This document shows positions 12,514 through 24,099 of a DNA stretch of 64,000 nucleotides, piece by piece. The stretch covers positions 434,001-498,000 of the forward strand of contig LATX02000112.1 of assembly GCA_001466705.2 (NCBI GenBank), given 5' to 3'. The notes beneath the pieces were generated by a model, which did no database searches, had not been told where the DNA came from, and saw only the letters and a program-made list of their open reading frames with translations. The position numbers and the translations under genes are program-made. Positions within the stretch are counted from its first letter, which is position 1. Every line of letters starts with the position of its first letter. This DNA comes from Moniliophthora roreri. Lineage: Eukaryota > Basidiomycota > Agaricomycetes > Agaricales > Marasmiaceae.

Positions 12514-13229
12514 ATGGTGAGCCGCACTCGTTCTACATGCCCATTTTCATGGAATATTCATTTGACGATTGTATAGGCATCCGGCGTTCAAGTCAACCCC
12601 GCCTGTCTCCAGGAGTACCAGACTCTCAAACTCGGCAAGAAGATCAAGTACATCATCTTCAATCTCAACGACGCAAAGACAGAGATCATCGTTGAGAAGA
12701 AATCGGAATCCTCAAATTACGATGATTTCCTCGCAGATCTCCCAGAGGGGGATTGCAGATGGGCTGTTTACGACTTTGAATTTGACAAGGAGGGCGCTGG
12801 AAAGAGGAACAAGCTTTGTTTCTTCAGCTGGTGAGTAGCGCGTTCTGGAACCCGAATTTCTTTGCTCTGCATCTATTGTACACAAGGGCATACCTCGACG
12901 CACTTATCGATACGCATCCACGTCTCGGTGTCATACCCCCTTCCACCCCTCTTCGTTCAGCCTGTTGATGATGATTTGATTTACTGATAACGGTTGGCCA
13001 GGTCTCCTGATGACGCCAAAGTAAAGCAGAAGATGTTGTTCGCCTCGTCCAAGGATGCTTTACGACGTGCCCTTGTCGGTATCGCCGTTGAGATTCAGGG
13101 TACTGACTCCAGTGAGGTGGCATACGAGAGCGGTGCGTTCTAGCCCTAGCGACTGCGCGATGACATCAGTGATTGAGTTGATATCGCTTTTTCTTTCCAG
13201 TGCTCGACAAAGCCAATCGTGGCAACTAA
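12514..13229 (+). CDS. COF1: Cofilin (ADF/cofilin)
   Basis: A small cytosolic protein that binds actin and severs and disassembles filaments. Exons 12514-12516, 12577-12830, 13002-13132 and 13201-13229 sum to 417 bases (138 aa), the usual fungal length. The first exon is the ATG codon alone, followed directly by an intron, a common fungal cofilin arrangement. The protein starts [15 protein letters not shown], with the N-terminal Ser expected to be the regulatory residue. It carries WAVYDFEF, the actin-binding helix block [17 protein letters not shown], and a VLDKANRGN tail. It sits just downstream of alpha-actinin, another actin regulator. Confidence 0.96.
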
Positions 13230-13489
13230 TACTCTTTCATTCAAACGGACTGACCATTACCGCCCTTTCTTCCAACGACTCTCTAATTTGATAACTCGAT
13301 GTAGTCAGCACCTATTTCCGTCGACCGAAGAAATAACAACATGTAGAGCCTGACTTTGATTAGACCCTTATTGTGAACTGAGATTGGCCTGACTCCACAT
13401 GGGCACCGCCGTTTCGCACCAAATGTTACAGTGAGAATAGAGTATATTCCTTATTTATGTCGTAAATACAGTCGTAATGCCCAACCTCC

Positions 13490-14667
13490 CTAAGACTCGA
13501 AAACGAAGCTGGCACCGACCTAGGAGGAAGCGATCAGTGATAGATAGGAGTTAGAATGAGCACACAGCATACCTTGTGGGCAACGGTTGCGGATGAAGGA
13601 GGTTCGTTCAGCTTTTGTGTGTCAATGGCGGCACTGAGGGAGAGCTTGACACCGGGGCGGAGAGCTTGGGTGTAGCCTGGTGACGACCTATCAGACAAGG
13701 CTCTATGCAACGTGAACTAGACTTTTACGTACCCAAAGCAAGAACACCAGCGTTGTTAATCTTGGCCTTGACGAAAGCAGCAGGGTCGAGGTAGCTTGAA
13801 AGACATAAGATTCAACTGGTTTATCTTCATTGCAGGGAGAAAGACACTCACGCCTTGGTACCGACTTCAAGAGCAACACCTCCGGTGGTGGCCTTTGAGT
13901 CGTAGACAGCCTTGGCACCGGCCTCAACGTCAGGGCTAACCTTGTGATAGTAGCTGGCGCTGAAGGTCTTCAAGTTGTTGAGACCGTGGAGGGTAATAGC
14001 GTATTCGGGAGCGTTGAAGCCAACGGCAGCAGCGTAGCGGGTAATGTTGCCTTCAGTAACGTTATATGCGGCTTCAGCACCGACAAGGAAACCGTCACGG
14101 CCGAGAACAGTGTCAGCGGTGAAGGTGGGGCCCTGCAAGCGTTATACCCTGATTAGCTTCACCGCATGTTATACATCCCGACTGCCTACTCACCTTGAAG
14201 ACATCGAGGACAGCACGGGTGTGGACACCAGATTGCTTGTAGATACCACCGACGGTAGCAGATTTGGTGCCCTTCTCAGGCTGCAAAGCAGTGTTGATGT
14301 CGACCTTGAGACCTTTTGCGATTTGGTTTTCAAGCTCGAGCAAGGACTTGAGGGTGTTGGTGGTGGTCCAGGTCTGGGTGAGGGTGACACCGTGAGCCTT
14401 GTTTGTCCACTTTCCCTCGAGGTCGCCGCTAGTACCGTTCTTATCATTGGTACCGAAGACTCGGAAGGTGACGTTGGAAGGAGTTTTGGTCTTGACCTCG
14501 AGAGTGGTGGCATTGAAGGGGTAGTCCTTGCCCAACAAATCGTTGGCAGACTTTCCGAGATCCTAGAAAACCAAAAACAAATTGGGAAAGTGAGAAAGTC
14601 TGTTGAGTTTGGGCGTAGAATTAATGCAAACCTTCCAGGAAGGTGGGACGGGCTGAGGGAGAGACAT
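13490..14667 (-). CDS. POR1: Mitochondrial outer-membrane porin (VDAC)
   Basis: A voltage-dependent anion channel that passes metabolites across the mitochondrial outer membrane. The start is MSLPQPVPPSWKDLGK, matching the fungal porin N-terminal helix. Strands typical of the 19-strand barrel follow (TFRVFGTNDKNGT, LTQTWTTTNTL, GYTQALRPGVKLSLSAAID), and the last strand ends KVGASFVFES. There are several short introns, and an intron precedes the final exon VGASFVFES. The gene converges with cofilin (260 bp gap). The long antisense open frame over exon 2-3 is a shadow. Confidence 0.96.
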
Positions 14668-15119
14668 GGTAGTTGATGGAAAAAAGGGCGTTGACTGCTC
14701 TGTCGCGATTTTCTGGGTTGGGGTACCTACGTGGGAATCATATTCCGGTCCGCTCCTTCAACACACGTTTGCAAGATCCGTTGCCACCGTCGTGCTTACG
14801 GTCGTCCCCTGAGTACCTCAGAGCCAAACTATGAACAAGTTCGCGACCGTATACGAAAGCTCTCCCGTCTATTTCACTTATTCTAAATCAAAGGTATTCC
14901 ACAAGTCGTCAAGCTTCCAAAAACGACAGAAGCGAATACCTGGACGCTGACGTGTTTCGCCGGCACACCTATCGTCCAGCAAAGGCTACGAGCTAGAGAC
15001 ACCGAGTCCCTCGTCCACCATGCGTATCATTGTGTAATGTGATGCGTGATACAAGGACAAATCCTGTTTGAAAAAGTACTTTCAAGCAGGGAAATTCTCG
15101 GAGACCACGCTTCTGCCGC
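14668..15119. other. Intergenic: porin promoter and 3' UTR of aminopeptidase A
   Basis: About 450 bases with no open frame I recognise. It should contain the porin promoter (minus strand) and the end of the aminopeptidase transcript. Confidence 0.4.
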
Positions 15120-18100
15120 TCATTGTTGGCTCGCTTTCCAATGCTCCAACCATCCTAACAACTCCGTAGTGGATTGCTAGATGAACAATTGTCAGAAAGC
15201 GATTCCAAACCACGAAGTAGGGACGCGAACCTGAATGCAAAGCGCGTTGGCTTTAATGGAATCAAGCCACTGGGAGACGTTCATAGAGTACGCGGATGTA
15301 TCCTTCGTCTAAAGGAGTATTTATAATGATTAGATATCGGTAGAGGATAATCATTACCTCAAAGAAATCCTGCGCGTCACGATAATCCGCCTCGCTACTC
15401 AATGAACCGAAAGCAAACTGCAGACCATTCAGAAGCATTCATATCCTGTAGTCAAGCACAACCTACCCTAATGAGAAACGCCCATCCATATCCAGATACG
15501 TGTTTCGCGTAAAGCTGTGCAGTACGACCATGAGGTTGGCTGACTAGCTAAACGATTGTGTCTTACTTCGTCATAGTGGTCTTTGAAAGCTTCTGCAAGC
15601 TTTCGTCTCGTCTTGATGTTCAGCGACAAGCCTTTATAGACCCAGGGTGAGTCCTGCTCTCTTACACCCTCGAGCATGTACTCAAACGTTCTCTGAATGA
15701 GTTGAGGATCCTCAGCCATACACAATCCCATCCTGCGGAGAGCAAAATCGGTAAGCAGGTGTTCGAACTACATGAAAGAAGCCACTTACACGGCTACAGA
15801 TCTGGTAGCTGGGGAAGGTGCGCCCTCGACGATCTTCCGAACCGCCTCGTATTCAGCGGAACCACCAAAACGTACAGCCTGACAATGTACATTAGCCGAA
15901 CGACAGGAACGAACAAAAATAACAAAAATGCACTGACCGCGATAAAGGTGAGCTCTTTGAGGTCGGATGGAATGACTGCAAAATCACCAGTTTCCATGTA
16001 ACGGTTGAATCGATTCTTAAGCTCTTGGGCAACGCTGTGTACAACAGTCAACCCTCTATTCCACTTCCATCGCAATACACGTACTCTTTGTCTCCCGCTT
16101 GAAGCGCGTGGCGAACTGCGCATTCCCGTAAGAGGGCCGTGTCCGGACTATCCGATGGAGAGGTTTCATATCCCAGCTCTTCGACTATGGGTTTGAAAAG
16201 GGCCTGGTCACGGTTCGCTTAGCTTCCAGCAGTACAGTGAAACCTTGCTCACCCTTCCGTATTCATTAAGAAGATCTTGAGCATGAGCATCTTCCCACCA
16301 TAAAGAGGTCATCTTCGCCCACTCCGGAGCTATCACGCTCCAGGGAAGATCTTGCATATAGAGAATGAGCTGATCAGCCGTTCGAAAGAAAGAACTCACA
16401 TTCCCGACAAGATTTGAACTTGAACATGGTTGACAGGGCGCTTCCGAAGCCAAGTAAGCCGGCTCTCGCAAATGCCATGACATCTAGTAATACACCTAAA
16501 CAATCATTATCATCGAATGCCGAGTTGTCCTTGGTCGCTTCAGTGACAATAGCATCAAAACGTTCGGGCGTGTACAATACGCGGTCTAGATATCAATCTT
16601 GAGATTGCACAAGGGAGTAGGGATGAGAAGCCACGCACAGTACCCAGTAGAGCTCCCGTTCAATTTGAAGGGCAACTTTGTGTTGACGACAAAATCGGCT
16701 TCCCGCTCTCGAAGTATTGCCTTTTCTATCTTCACATTGCCATTCCCACTCACGGATTTGATATTCAGTGGTACGTGCCTATTTCATCAAAAAATGAGAT
16801 TTTAGACACTGTAGAACCTAATATCTTACCATATCGTCTCGTTATCGTTACCTGACGCTATTCCTGTCTTGAGGAACCTATCTTGACGGACATGAACAAC
16901 CCCGTTCTCATGCTCTGTTACTGTGAGTACGGGATAGCCAGCCTAACAACCGCAGTCACTAGTGTCCTTCAACGATTAAGGAACTAGCTACCTTTGTGAT
17001 GAAGCTTTCCATCATTTCTGAAACATCGATACCTTCGGTGACATTAGCCAGAGCTGTGCACTTCTGAGATTCAGGAATCACACCTGTTACTGCTGAGATA
17101 CCCTTCCATAGGTCTCGCGTTACTGTATTGCCATATAGGTTGTCCTTCATATACATGGAAACGCCCTTCAAGAACTGTTCCTCTCCAACATGAGCTGACA
17201 ACATGCGAAGAACTAAGTAAAGCAATCGTATTTAGTAAGCTTCTGCTCGGAAAATATACTATACGAAAACCTACCGGAAGCTGCCTTGGAATACGACAGC
17301 GCATCGAAGATCTGTAAACCACTTGTATCAGCGGCCTTGCCGATTTTGAATACAGACGTGGGTTTACCTGGATGACTTTGTTCGCGTCTGGACAATCTAC
17401 TTCGACAGGATGAGCCGACAGCTGAGAATCAAGGTTGAATGCATTATTGAGAGAGGAAGACACGAATTTCGAGGTCATTTTCCATTCCGGCCAAAGACTG
17501 GGGATATTATTTACGAGCCCTTGAACGAAGTTGGAGAAAAGCTTACCGGTCTGATATAAATAGATAAGCAGGTCATTCGTAAACAAAGGAAGAGCAGCTC
17601 ACCAGGAACGATTGCACTGCCCATCTAGTCGGAATATGTTACTTTCAATGTCACCCCTTTGAGTTATCGACTGACCAAAGATGCAAAGCCTACAGAAACG
17701 TCAGTATATCGAAGCCTGAGATCGTGGTGGATCTTACCTTCATTAAGGTAAAGATACGTCCACCACTCCATCGTCGTGATATTCCCGAACCTTGATAGGT
17801 TCATACCTTCAGCCAAACAGAAATGGATGACAAGCTGGAGTGGTTAACGCACCACATATGTCCCACTTCATGACTTTGAATTTCAGCTACAGCTTGTTTC
17901 TCCCGGAGACTGCCCTTGACTGGGTCAACGCAATAGATAGCTGCGCGGCCAAGAATCAAGCCCCAATTCTCGCAAGCGCCTGGCATACTAACGTCAATTT
18001 TTGGTCGTAAAATGATTATTACTTCTCTGCGTACCCGAGAGGTCATCAGCCTTAAGGTACGGTTCAGTTCCCTGACAGTATCCGAACAATATGGGAAGTG

Positions 18101-19087
18101 ACGCACTACGAGGGTATCTAACTTCGGGAGAGGGTATCCGATATCGAAGGCTGTCTCATACAACGCTAGCACTTTTGCAGTCAGATCCAACGTGTACTGG
18201 CACTGATGGATATTTGCCGCAGTGCCTGATGGTTCTTTGAGCAAATCAAGCAAATTATCAATGAGCAACGATTCATACCGTAGATTCGGAGAGGGATTGT
18301 GTTGCCAGTCAAAGGGCTGGTATACATGCGTTCGAGGTGTTCAAACTGACCGTTGGCAAACGCAACGATGTAGGTTGACATTCGCGGCGTGGTCTGAAAC
18401 CTGGTGATTTTCCATTCTTTGCCTTCCTCTTCGACAGGCGCAGATGTAAAAAGACTACTAGGATCTTCCGCGGCGTCATAACTCTCCTCAGAGGATGCTG
18501 GCATATTGAACAGGTTGACAGTGCCGATAGCGGAGACCATATTCATTGAGAAGGTAGCCTTCAAAGCGGGTTCGTCCCAGCAGGGAAAAGCGCGCCGTGC
18601 CGCAATTGGCTGTTGGGGTTAAAACAAAAGTCTTTCAGCTGAGGTAACAGTTCACCGTGGTCGTACTCACTGCAAAAAGAGTAAACGCGTAAAACGAAAC
18701 CTCTCCAGCTTGGTTCTTCCATGATGACTTGTAGTACCCAGGAAGGGTTTGTGCGAAGTCTGCCTCAAATTTGATAGACAGTTTAGCCGTAGACCCTGGG
18801 ATAAGCTTGGTCGGAAAATGAAAGGTAGCGCGTTCTTTCTCCTCATCCAAGGATTGAGCAATTGATTTGAACACTTGTCCGTCTGTTGTCGCGATGGACA
18901 CGTCACCAAAGCTCAGCTTTAGAGCATTCAGGACGATCACCGACGTCTCCTCGTTGATTTTGAGATCGATGTCCGCCGCTCCGAAGAACTTGGAGATGTC
19001 CAGATCGGTTCGAATGCTTAGTGCATAGTGAATTGGAGTAACGTTGGTTGGAAGGCGATAGTCGCTGGAAGCTTGAGAAGAAGCCAT
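15120..19087 (-). CDS. M1 zinc aminopeptidase, tandem copy A (altered substrate-end residues)
   Basis: A puromycin-sensitive-type (Aap1/Ape2-like) M1 metallopeptidase, probably cytosolic because no signal peptide is seen. The start is MASSQASSDYRLPTNVTPIHY. Zinc site: HEVGH at about 17852-17872 plus the downstream Glu of LNEG (about 17745). The exopeptidase motif reads GACEN (17965-17979) where copy B has GAMEN. The loop before ARRAFPCWDEP reads TLF (18671-18691) instead of TQF, losing the family's conserved Gln. The protein ends STTELLGWLEHWKASQQ. Many short introns splice in frame, and I found no premature stop in the exons I checked. It shares start, exon layout and spacing with copy B, so it arose by tandem duplication. 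It is likely still a zinc peptidase or binder, but with changed end recognition. Confidence 0.85.
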
Positions 19088-19793
19088 GGCTGAATCTTAA
19101 GTGCGGGTAAAAACAAGAGGTACTATGTCGGTATTGCTGGTGAGTAGGTCCCTTGTTATACATCTGCGCCATATGGGTCTCGTATCTTGTCCTGAACCCC
19201 AACTCGCTTGTTACCCACGATTGACTCAGCGACCCCAGTACCATATGGGCCCGAGTCATCGAGTGCTGAACACGATTGATTTAATTTTGGGCTGCTCATC
19301 GTCGCATTTCCCGAGGGCACCTTCGGTTCCGCCCTCAACCAATATCATCAATCTTGCGGCCGTGAGTCAGAGAGATAAGGAAAGGTGAGATTTAAATAAA
19401 CATACCGGTCCGGGTCGCAAGCGAATCTTAACCTGGTCTACCCGCGGATCCGATTCGTCCATGTATTGCAGGGAGTCATAGCGTGACAAAAATGGCTGAG
19501 GAGCTAATGAACCTCAGAACAGCAGACGCTTGTCGGCGCCTCGTTTCTTGGAGTTTTGTTTTCTGACGACCTTGCCACCGTTCACCTACTCGTTGATTCC
19601 CCTAAGCAGCCTTAATCTGGATTGAAGGTGAGAGGGCTCGGAAGGTGAGAGGGCTCGGAAGGTGAACTTTGACTAGACCAAAAAATATCATTCCGACGCA
19701 TTTTGTACGTATACATTTATTTTGGATCCTCCACCCACTCAGCTCACATGTTATACTTTTTCGACTACGTTCACCTTCATCTTCCTGCAACCG
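19088..19793. other. Intergenic between the two aminopeptidases
   Basis: Promoter of copy A and 3' region of copy B. It holds a short tandem repeat at about 19627-19664 (unit GGTGAGAGGGCTCGGAA, twice, plus part of a third). No gene is seen. Confidence 0.45.
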
Positions 19794-22700
19794 TCACGCT
19801 TTCCAACGTTCCAGCCATCTAACTAAATCCGTCGTGGATTGCTACATTGACTACAGTGAGGAAACAGATCTTATCCGTGAAACATGAACACAGACCTCAA
19901 TACACAGAGCATTGGCTTGAATGAAGTCGAGGCACTGGGATACAATCATAGAATATGTGGAAGTGTCCCTTGTCTAAAGATCATCGTGTGAGTGGGGTAT
20001 AGCAATTGAGGGCAAACCTCACCTTGAAAAAGTTCTGCGCGTTTCGATAGTCCACATCGCTACTTAAGCTACCGAAAACCATCTACAAGATATTTGAGCA
20101 GGATTCCTGCGTAGTCGTGAAGTTCAACCCACCCTAACGAGCATGCCAATTCCAAAACCAGAACTATGTCTCGTGTAGAGCTATGATGCACGGACGTGTT
20201 TTTCAACTTTTTGAGCGAGTCAAATTATGATAACGTACATCGTCATAGTTCTCTGTAAAAATCTCGACAAGTCTCCTTCTCGCCTTGATATTCTGTGATA
20301 GGCCTCTGAAGAAGTTGAGCACGTCCCGAACCCTCGCACCTTCAAGCATGTATTGGAAGGTCTCCTGAATGAGCTCCGGATCTTGAACGGTACACAAGGC
20401 CACGCTTGGGGCAAGTTTAAGATAAATTCTTTCAATGAGGGGGTAGCACAAGAACAGCGTTACTTACATAGCCGAACTTTTAGAAGTCGGCGACGATGCT
20501 TTGTCGATGATACTTCGTACTAAGTCGTATTCAGCTGGTCCACCGTAACGTACAGCCTAAGGCGGTACATTAGACGACCAAAGACTGGAAGGAAGACCCA
20601 TACCGCGATGAAGACGAGCTCTTTTAGATCAGACGGAATGGCTGCATCATCGGTCTCCATGAAATGGTGGAATCGACTCTTGAGCTCATGAATTACGCTG
20701 GAATTCGCGTGGGTCAATCCGCCACCGTGCTTTGCGTCAATCCACCTACCCTTCGTCACCTGCCTGAAGTGCATGGCGTATCGCACATTCGCGCAAAAGC
20801 GCCATATCTGGGCTATCAGATGGAGAGGTATTATAACCCAATTCTTCGACAATAGGTTTGAACAGTGCCTGATTATAGTTCGGTTCAGTTCCTGTATCGC
20901 AAGAAAGTCTAAGCTCACTCTTCCGAATTCATTAAGCAGATCTTGAGCATGGGCATTTTCCCACCACAGGGAGGTCATCTTTGCCCACTCTTGGGCTATC
21001 ACGCTCCAAGGGAGATCTTGTGCATAGTCAATACATTGAATAAGTCGTTGCAATATGAAAGACCCACACTCTCTACATTGCTTGAACTCGGACATCGTCG
21101 ACAAAGCGCTGCCGAAACCAAGTAAACCAGCTCTTGCGAAAGCTACGACGTCTTGCAATAGACCCAGACGATCGCTTTCATTGAATGGTGAGTTTTCCTT
21201 TGTTACTTCAGCAACTAAGGTTTCCAAGCGTTCAGGCGTGTAGAGAACGCGATCTGAATAAATTCTTCTAAACACTGGCTGAGGAACAAGATTAAAAGTG
21301 TTACGTACAATAGCCAGTAGAGCTTCCGTTTAATTTGAAGGGCAACTTTGTGTCGATGACGACATCGGATTCCCGTTCTCGAAGAACTGCTTTGTGTACA
21401 TTCACGTCGCCATTTTCACTCATAGATTTGATGTTCAGTGGTACGTGCCTGAGCGAACAAAAATGAGTAAGCGTTCGAGAGTTTAGAGCCAATGAATCTC
21501 ACCATATAGTTTCGTTTTCGCTACTTATGGCTATTCCTGTCTGAAGGAACCTGTCTTGACGGACATGTATTCCAATTTCATTCTCGATGACTGTGAGGAC
21601 AGGATAGCCAGCCTTAGTCTAATTGGCATTGCTAGTCTTGGTCAGAGGAGAGAATAGGTACCTTCGTGATATAGTTGTCCATCATTTTCGAGACATCGAC
21701 ACCTTTTATGCACTAATCAGACTGCTGCATATTTCAGGATCACCAGTCGTACCTGTTACTGCTGAAATACCTTCCCATAGATCCTTGGTAATGGTGCTGC
21801 CATATAGGTTATCCTTGAGATACGTGGAAACACCCTTCAAGAATTTCTCCTCTCCAACATGGTCTGATAACATGCGAAGAACTACGCGGGCGAATCCTAA
21901 GTAGCTGCTTTGGAAGACGTAAGTGTGACAGGCTATCTTACTTGAGGCTGCTTTCGAATATGACAACGCGTCAAATATCTGTAGTCACTTTGTGTGAGCC
22001 ACCGTGCAGTTCCAAATACGAAAATCACTATACCTGGCCGATTTTGTTCGCATCCGGACATTCCACCTCGACTGGGTGAGCTGACAGTTGAGAGTCAAGG
22101 TTGAAAGCTGCGTTGAGAGAGGACGACACAAATCTCGAGGGCATTTTCCATTCCGGAGAGAGTCTAAGGAACCATTTTATGAAATGCTGAGTGGAAACGG
22201 ACGACAAGCTCACCGGTCTGGTATAGGTAGATGCGCGCCGCGGTCTCTGATGACTAGAAGGGCGACTCACCCGTTATAATTGCACTACCCATCTGAAACA
22301 CCTATTTGAGCCAAACCTATTCCAAGACTCTTACTTTAAAATTGACTAACCAAAGAGGCAAATCCTAACGAGAGATCAGCACCTCAGAACTTGTCTTCGG
22401 AGTGCTTCTCACCTTCATTGAGATAAAGATACGTCCACCACTCCATAGTCGTGATATTTCCAAACCTTAGTAGATCATGTTTTCAGCCAAAACAGAACAC
22501 GGCCGGAGTACGAGTATTAGAACACACCACATATGCGCCACCTCATGACTTTGGACTTCAGCTGTCACCTGTTTCTGCCGCACAGTGCCATTTTCTGGAT
22601 CAACGCAGTAAATATCTGCGCGGCCAATGATCAATCCCCAATTCTCCATAGCGCCTGATATAAGTAGCCAAGTTCATTCTCCAGCACGTCCACTGATTAT

Positions 22701-23760
22701 TATTATCTGCGTACCCATAAAGTCATCAGCCTACAGGTATGATTCAGTTCCCAAGGATCGGATAATGAGGGATTAACGCACTACGAGGGTATCCAACTTC
22801 GGAAGGGGATATTCAATATCAAATACTTTCTCGTACAATGCTAATGCTTTTGCGGTCACATCCAACGTATATTGACATTGATGAATGTTAGCAGTAGTGC
22901 CTGAAAGTGATTCCTTATGAGCGAATACAAAACACAGGCAATCATAGGAAATACGTACTATAGATCCTTAGAGGAATCGCATTGCCAGTAAGAGGACTAG
23001 TGTACATCATTTCGAGATGTTCAAAGCGACCATTGGCGTATGCGACAATGTAAGTTGACATTATCGGCGTGGTCTCAAAGTGAGTGATTTTCCAGTCTTT
23101 GCCCTTCTCTTCGGCAGAGGCAGACGTAAAGACACCACTGGGGTCTCCTGCGCTGTCGTAGCTCTTCTCAGAGGATGCTGGCATGTTGAACAGGTTGACA
23201 GTATCGATAGCGGAGATCATATTCATCGAGAAGGTAGCTTTCAAAGCGGGCTCGTCCCAGCAGGGAAAAGCGCGCCGCGCAGAGGTTGGCTGTAAGAACG
23301 ACACCCCTGGTAAGTCTGAAAAATGGTAGCACAAATGGAATGCACTCACTTGAAATTGAGTCTGCGCGTAAAATGAAACCTCTCCGGCTTGGTTCTTCCA
23401 TGATGATCTGAAGTAGCCTGTAAGACTCTGGGTTAAATCTGCCTTGAATTTAACTCGAAGCTTGGCCGTAGATCCTGCAGGGAACTTAGTAGGAAAATGA
23501 AAGACGAGTCGTTCCTTCTCTTCGTTCAAGAATTGAGTCATTGATTGGAACACTTGTCCGTCTGTTGTTGCGATGGACACGTCTCCGATGCTCAGTTTTA
23601 GAGCATTTAGAACGATCACCGATGTCTCCTCGTTGACTTTAAGACTGATATCCACCGCTCCGAAGAACTTGGAGGCATTTAGGTCGGTACGAATGGTTAA
23701 ATCATAGTGAGTGGGAGTGACGTCCTTTGGAAGACGATAATCGCTGGAATCCGAAGACAT
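19794..23760 (-). CDS. M1 zinc aminopeptidase, tandem copy B (canonical motifs)
   Basis: It removes N-terminal residues from peptides. The start is MSSDSSDYRLPKDVTPTHYD. Seen: TQF followed by the Arg-Arg/FPCWDEP block (about 23240-23371), GAMENWG (22641-22655 and on), zinc site HEVAHMW (22528-22548) and then the NEG Glu near 22410, and SYSKAAS with the catalytic-loop Tyr (about 21950). The C-terminal ERAP1-like helical region ends STTDLVRWLERWKA. The intron pattern matches copy A, and splices I checked (for example into GAMEN, and the one giving VTGVDVSKMM) keep the frame. With all catalytic motifs intact, this is the copy expected to keep the ancestral activity. Confidence 0.93.
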
Positions 23761-24099
23761 AGCGGGGTAAAAACAAGAGCTGCCAGTGATGAGGTCACCT
23801 TGATATGGAACAGTATCATATGGTACAGTTTCTCGAGGTATCTGACTCGACTGAGTCAGGAAGTACTAAATGAGAATGGACACCTGCTCACCTTCGTTTC
23901 CCCTCCAGGCTCAATTTCGTAATGCGTAGATATCAATAGCTCGTGGACGCCGGAACGAGATCTGCCTCGCAGTATGGATCACTTCGAAGTTCAGTTACCA
24001 ATGAGAATAACGAATGCAGGCACGGTCCGAGTGTGAGAATGACTTGTAGAAATTTCGAATTCGGACCGTAGGCACCTACCCACTGTACCCAATTCGTCA
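23761..24099. promoter_or_regulatory. Divergent promoter, aminopeptidase B / DCAF4-like gene
   Basis: 339 bases between two divergent start codons, so promoters for both genes must lie here. I recognise no specific factor site. Confidence 0.4.

Noticed and set aside
14044..14676. 210-codon open frame on the plus strand over the porin gene
   Set aside because: It is antisense to clear porin exons and has no domain; long antisense frames are common opposite GC-rich fungal exons.
15120..19087. Aminopeptidase copy A as a pseudogene
   Set aside because: All the exons I read join in frame and the zinc site is complete; only the substrate-end residues differ.
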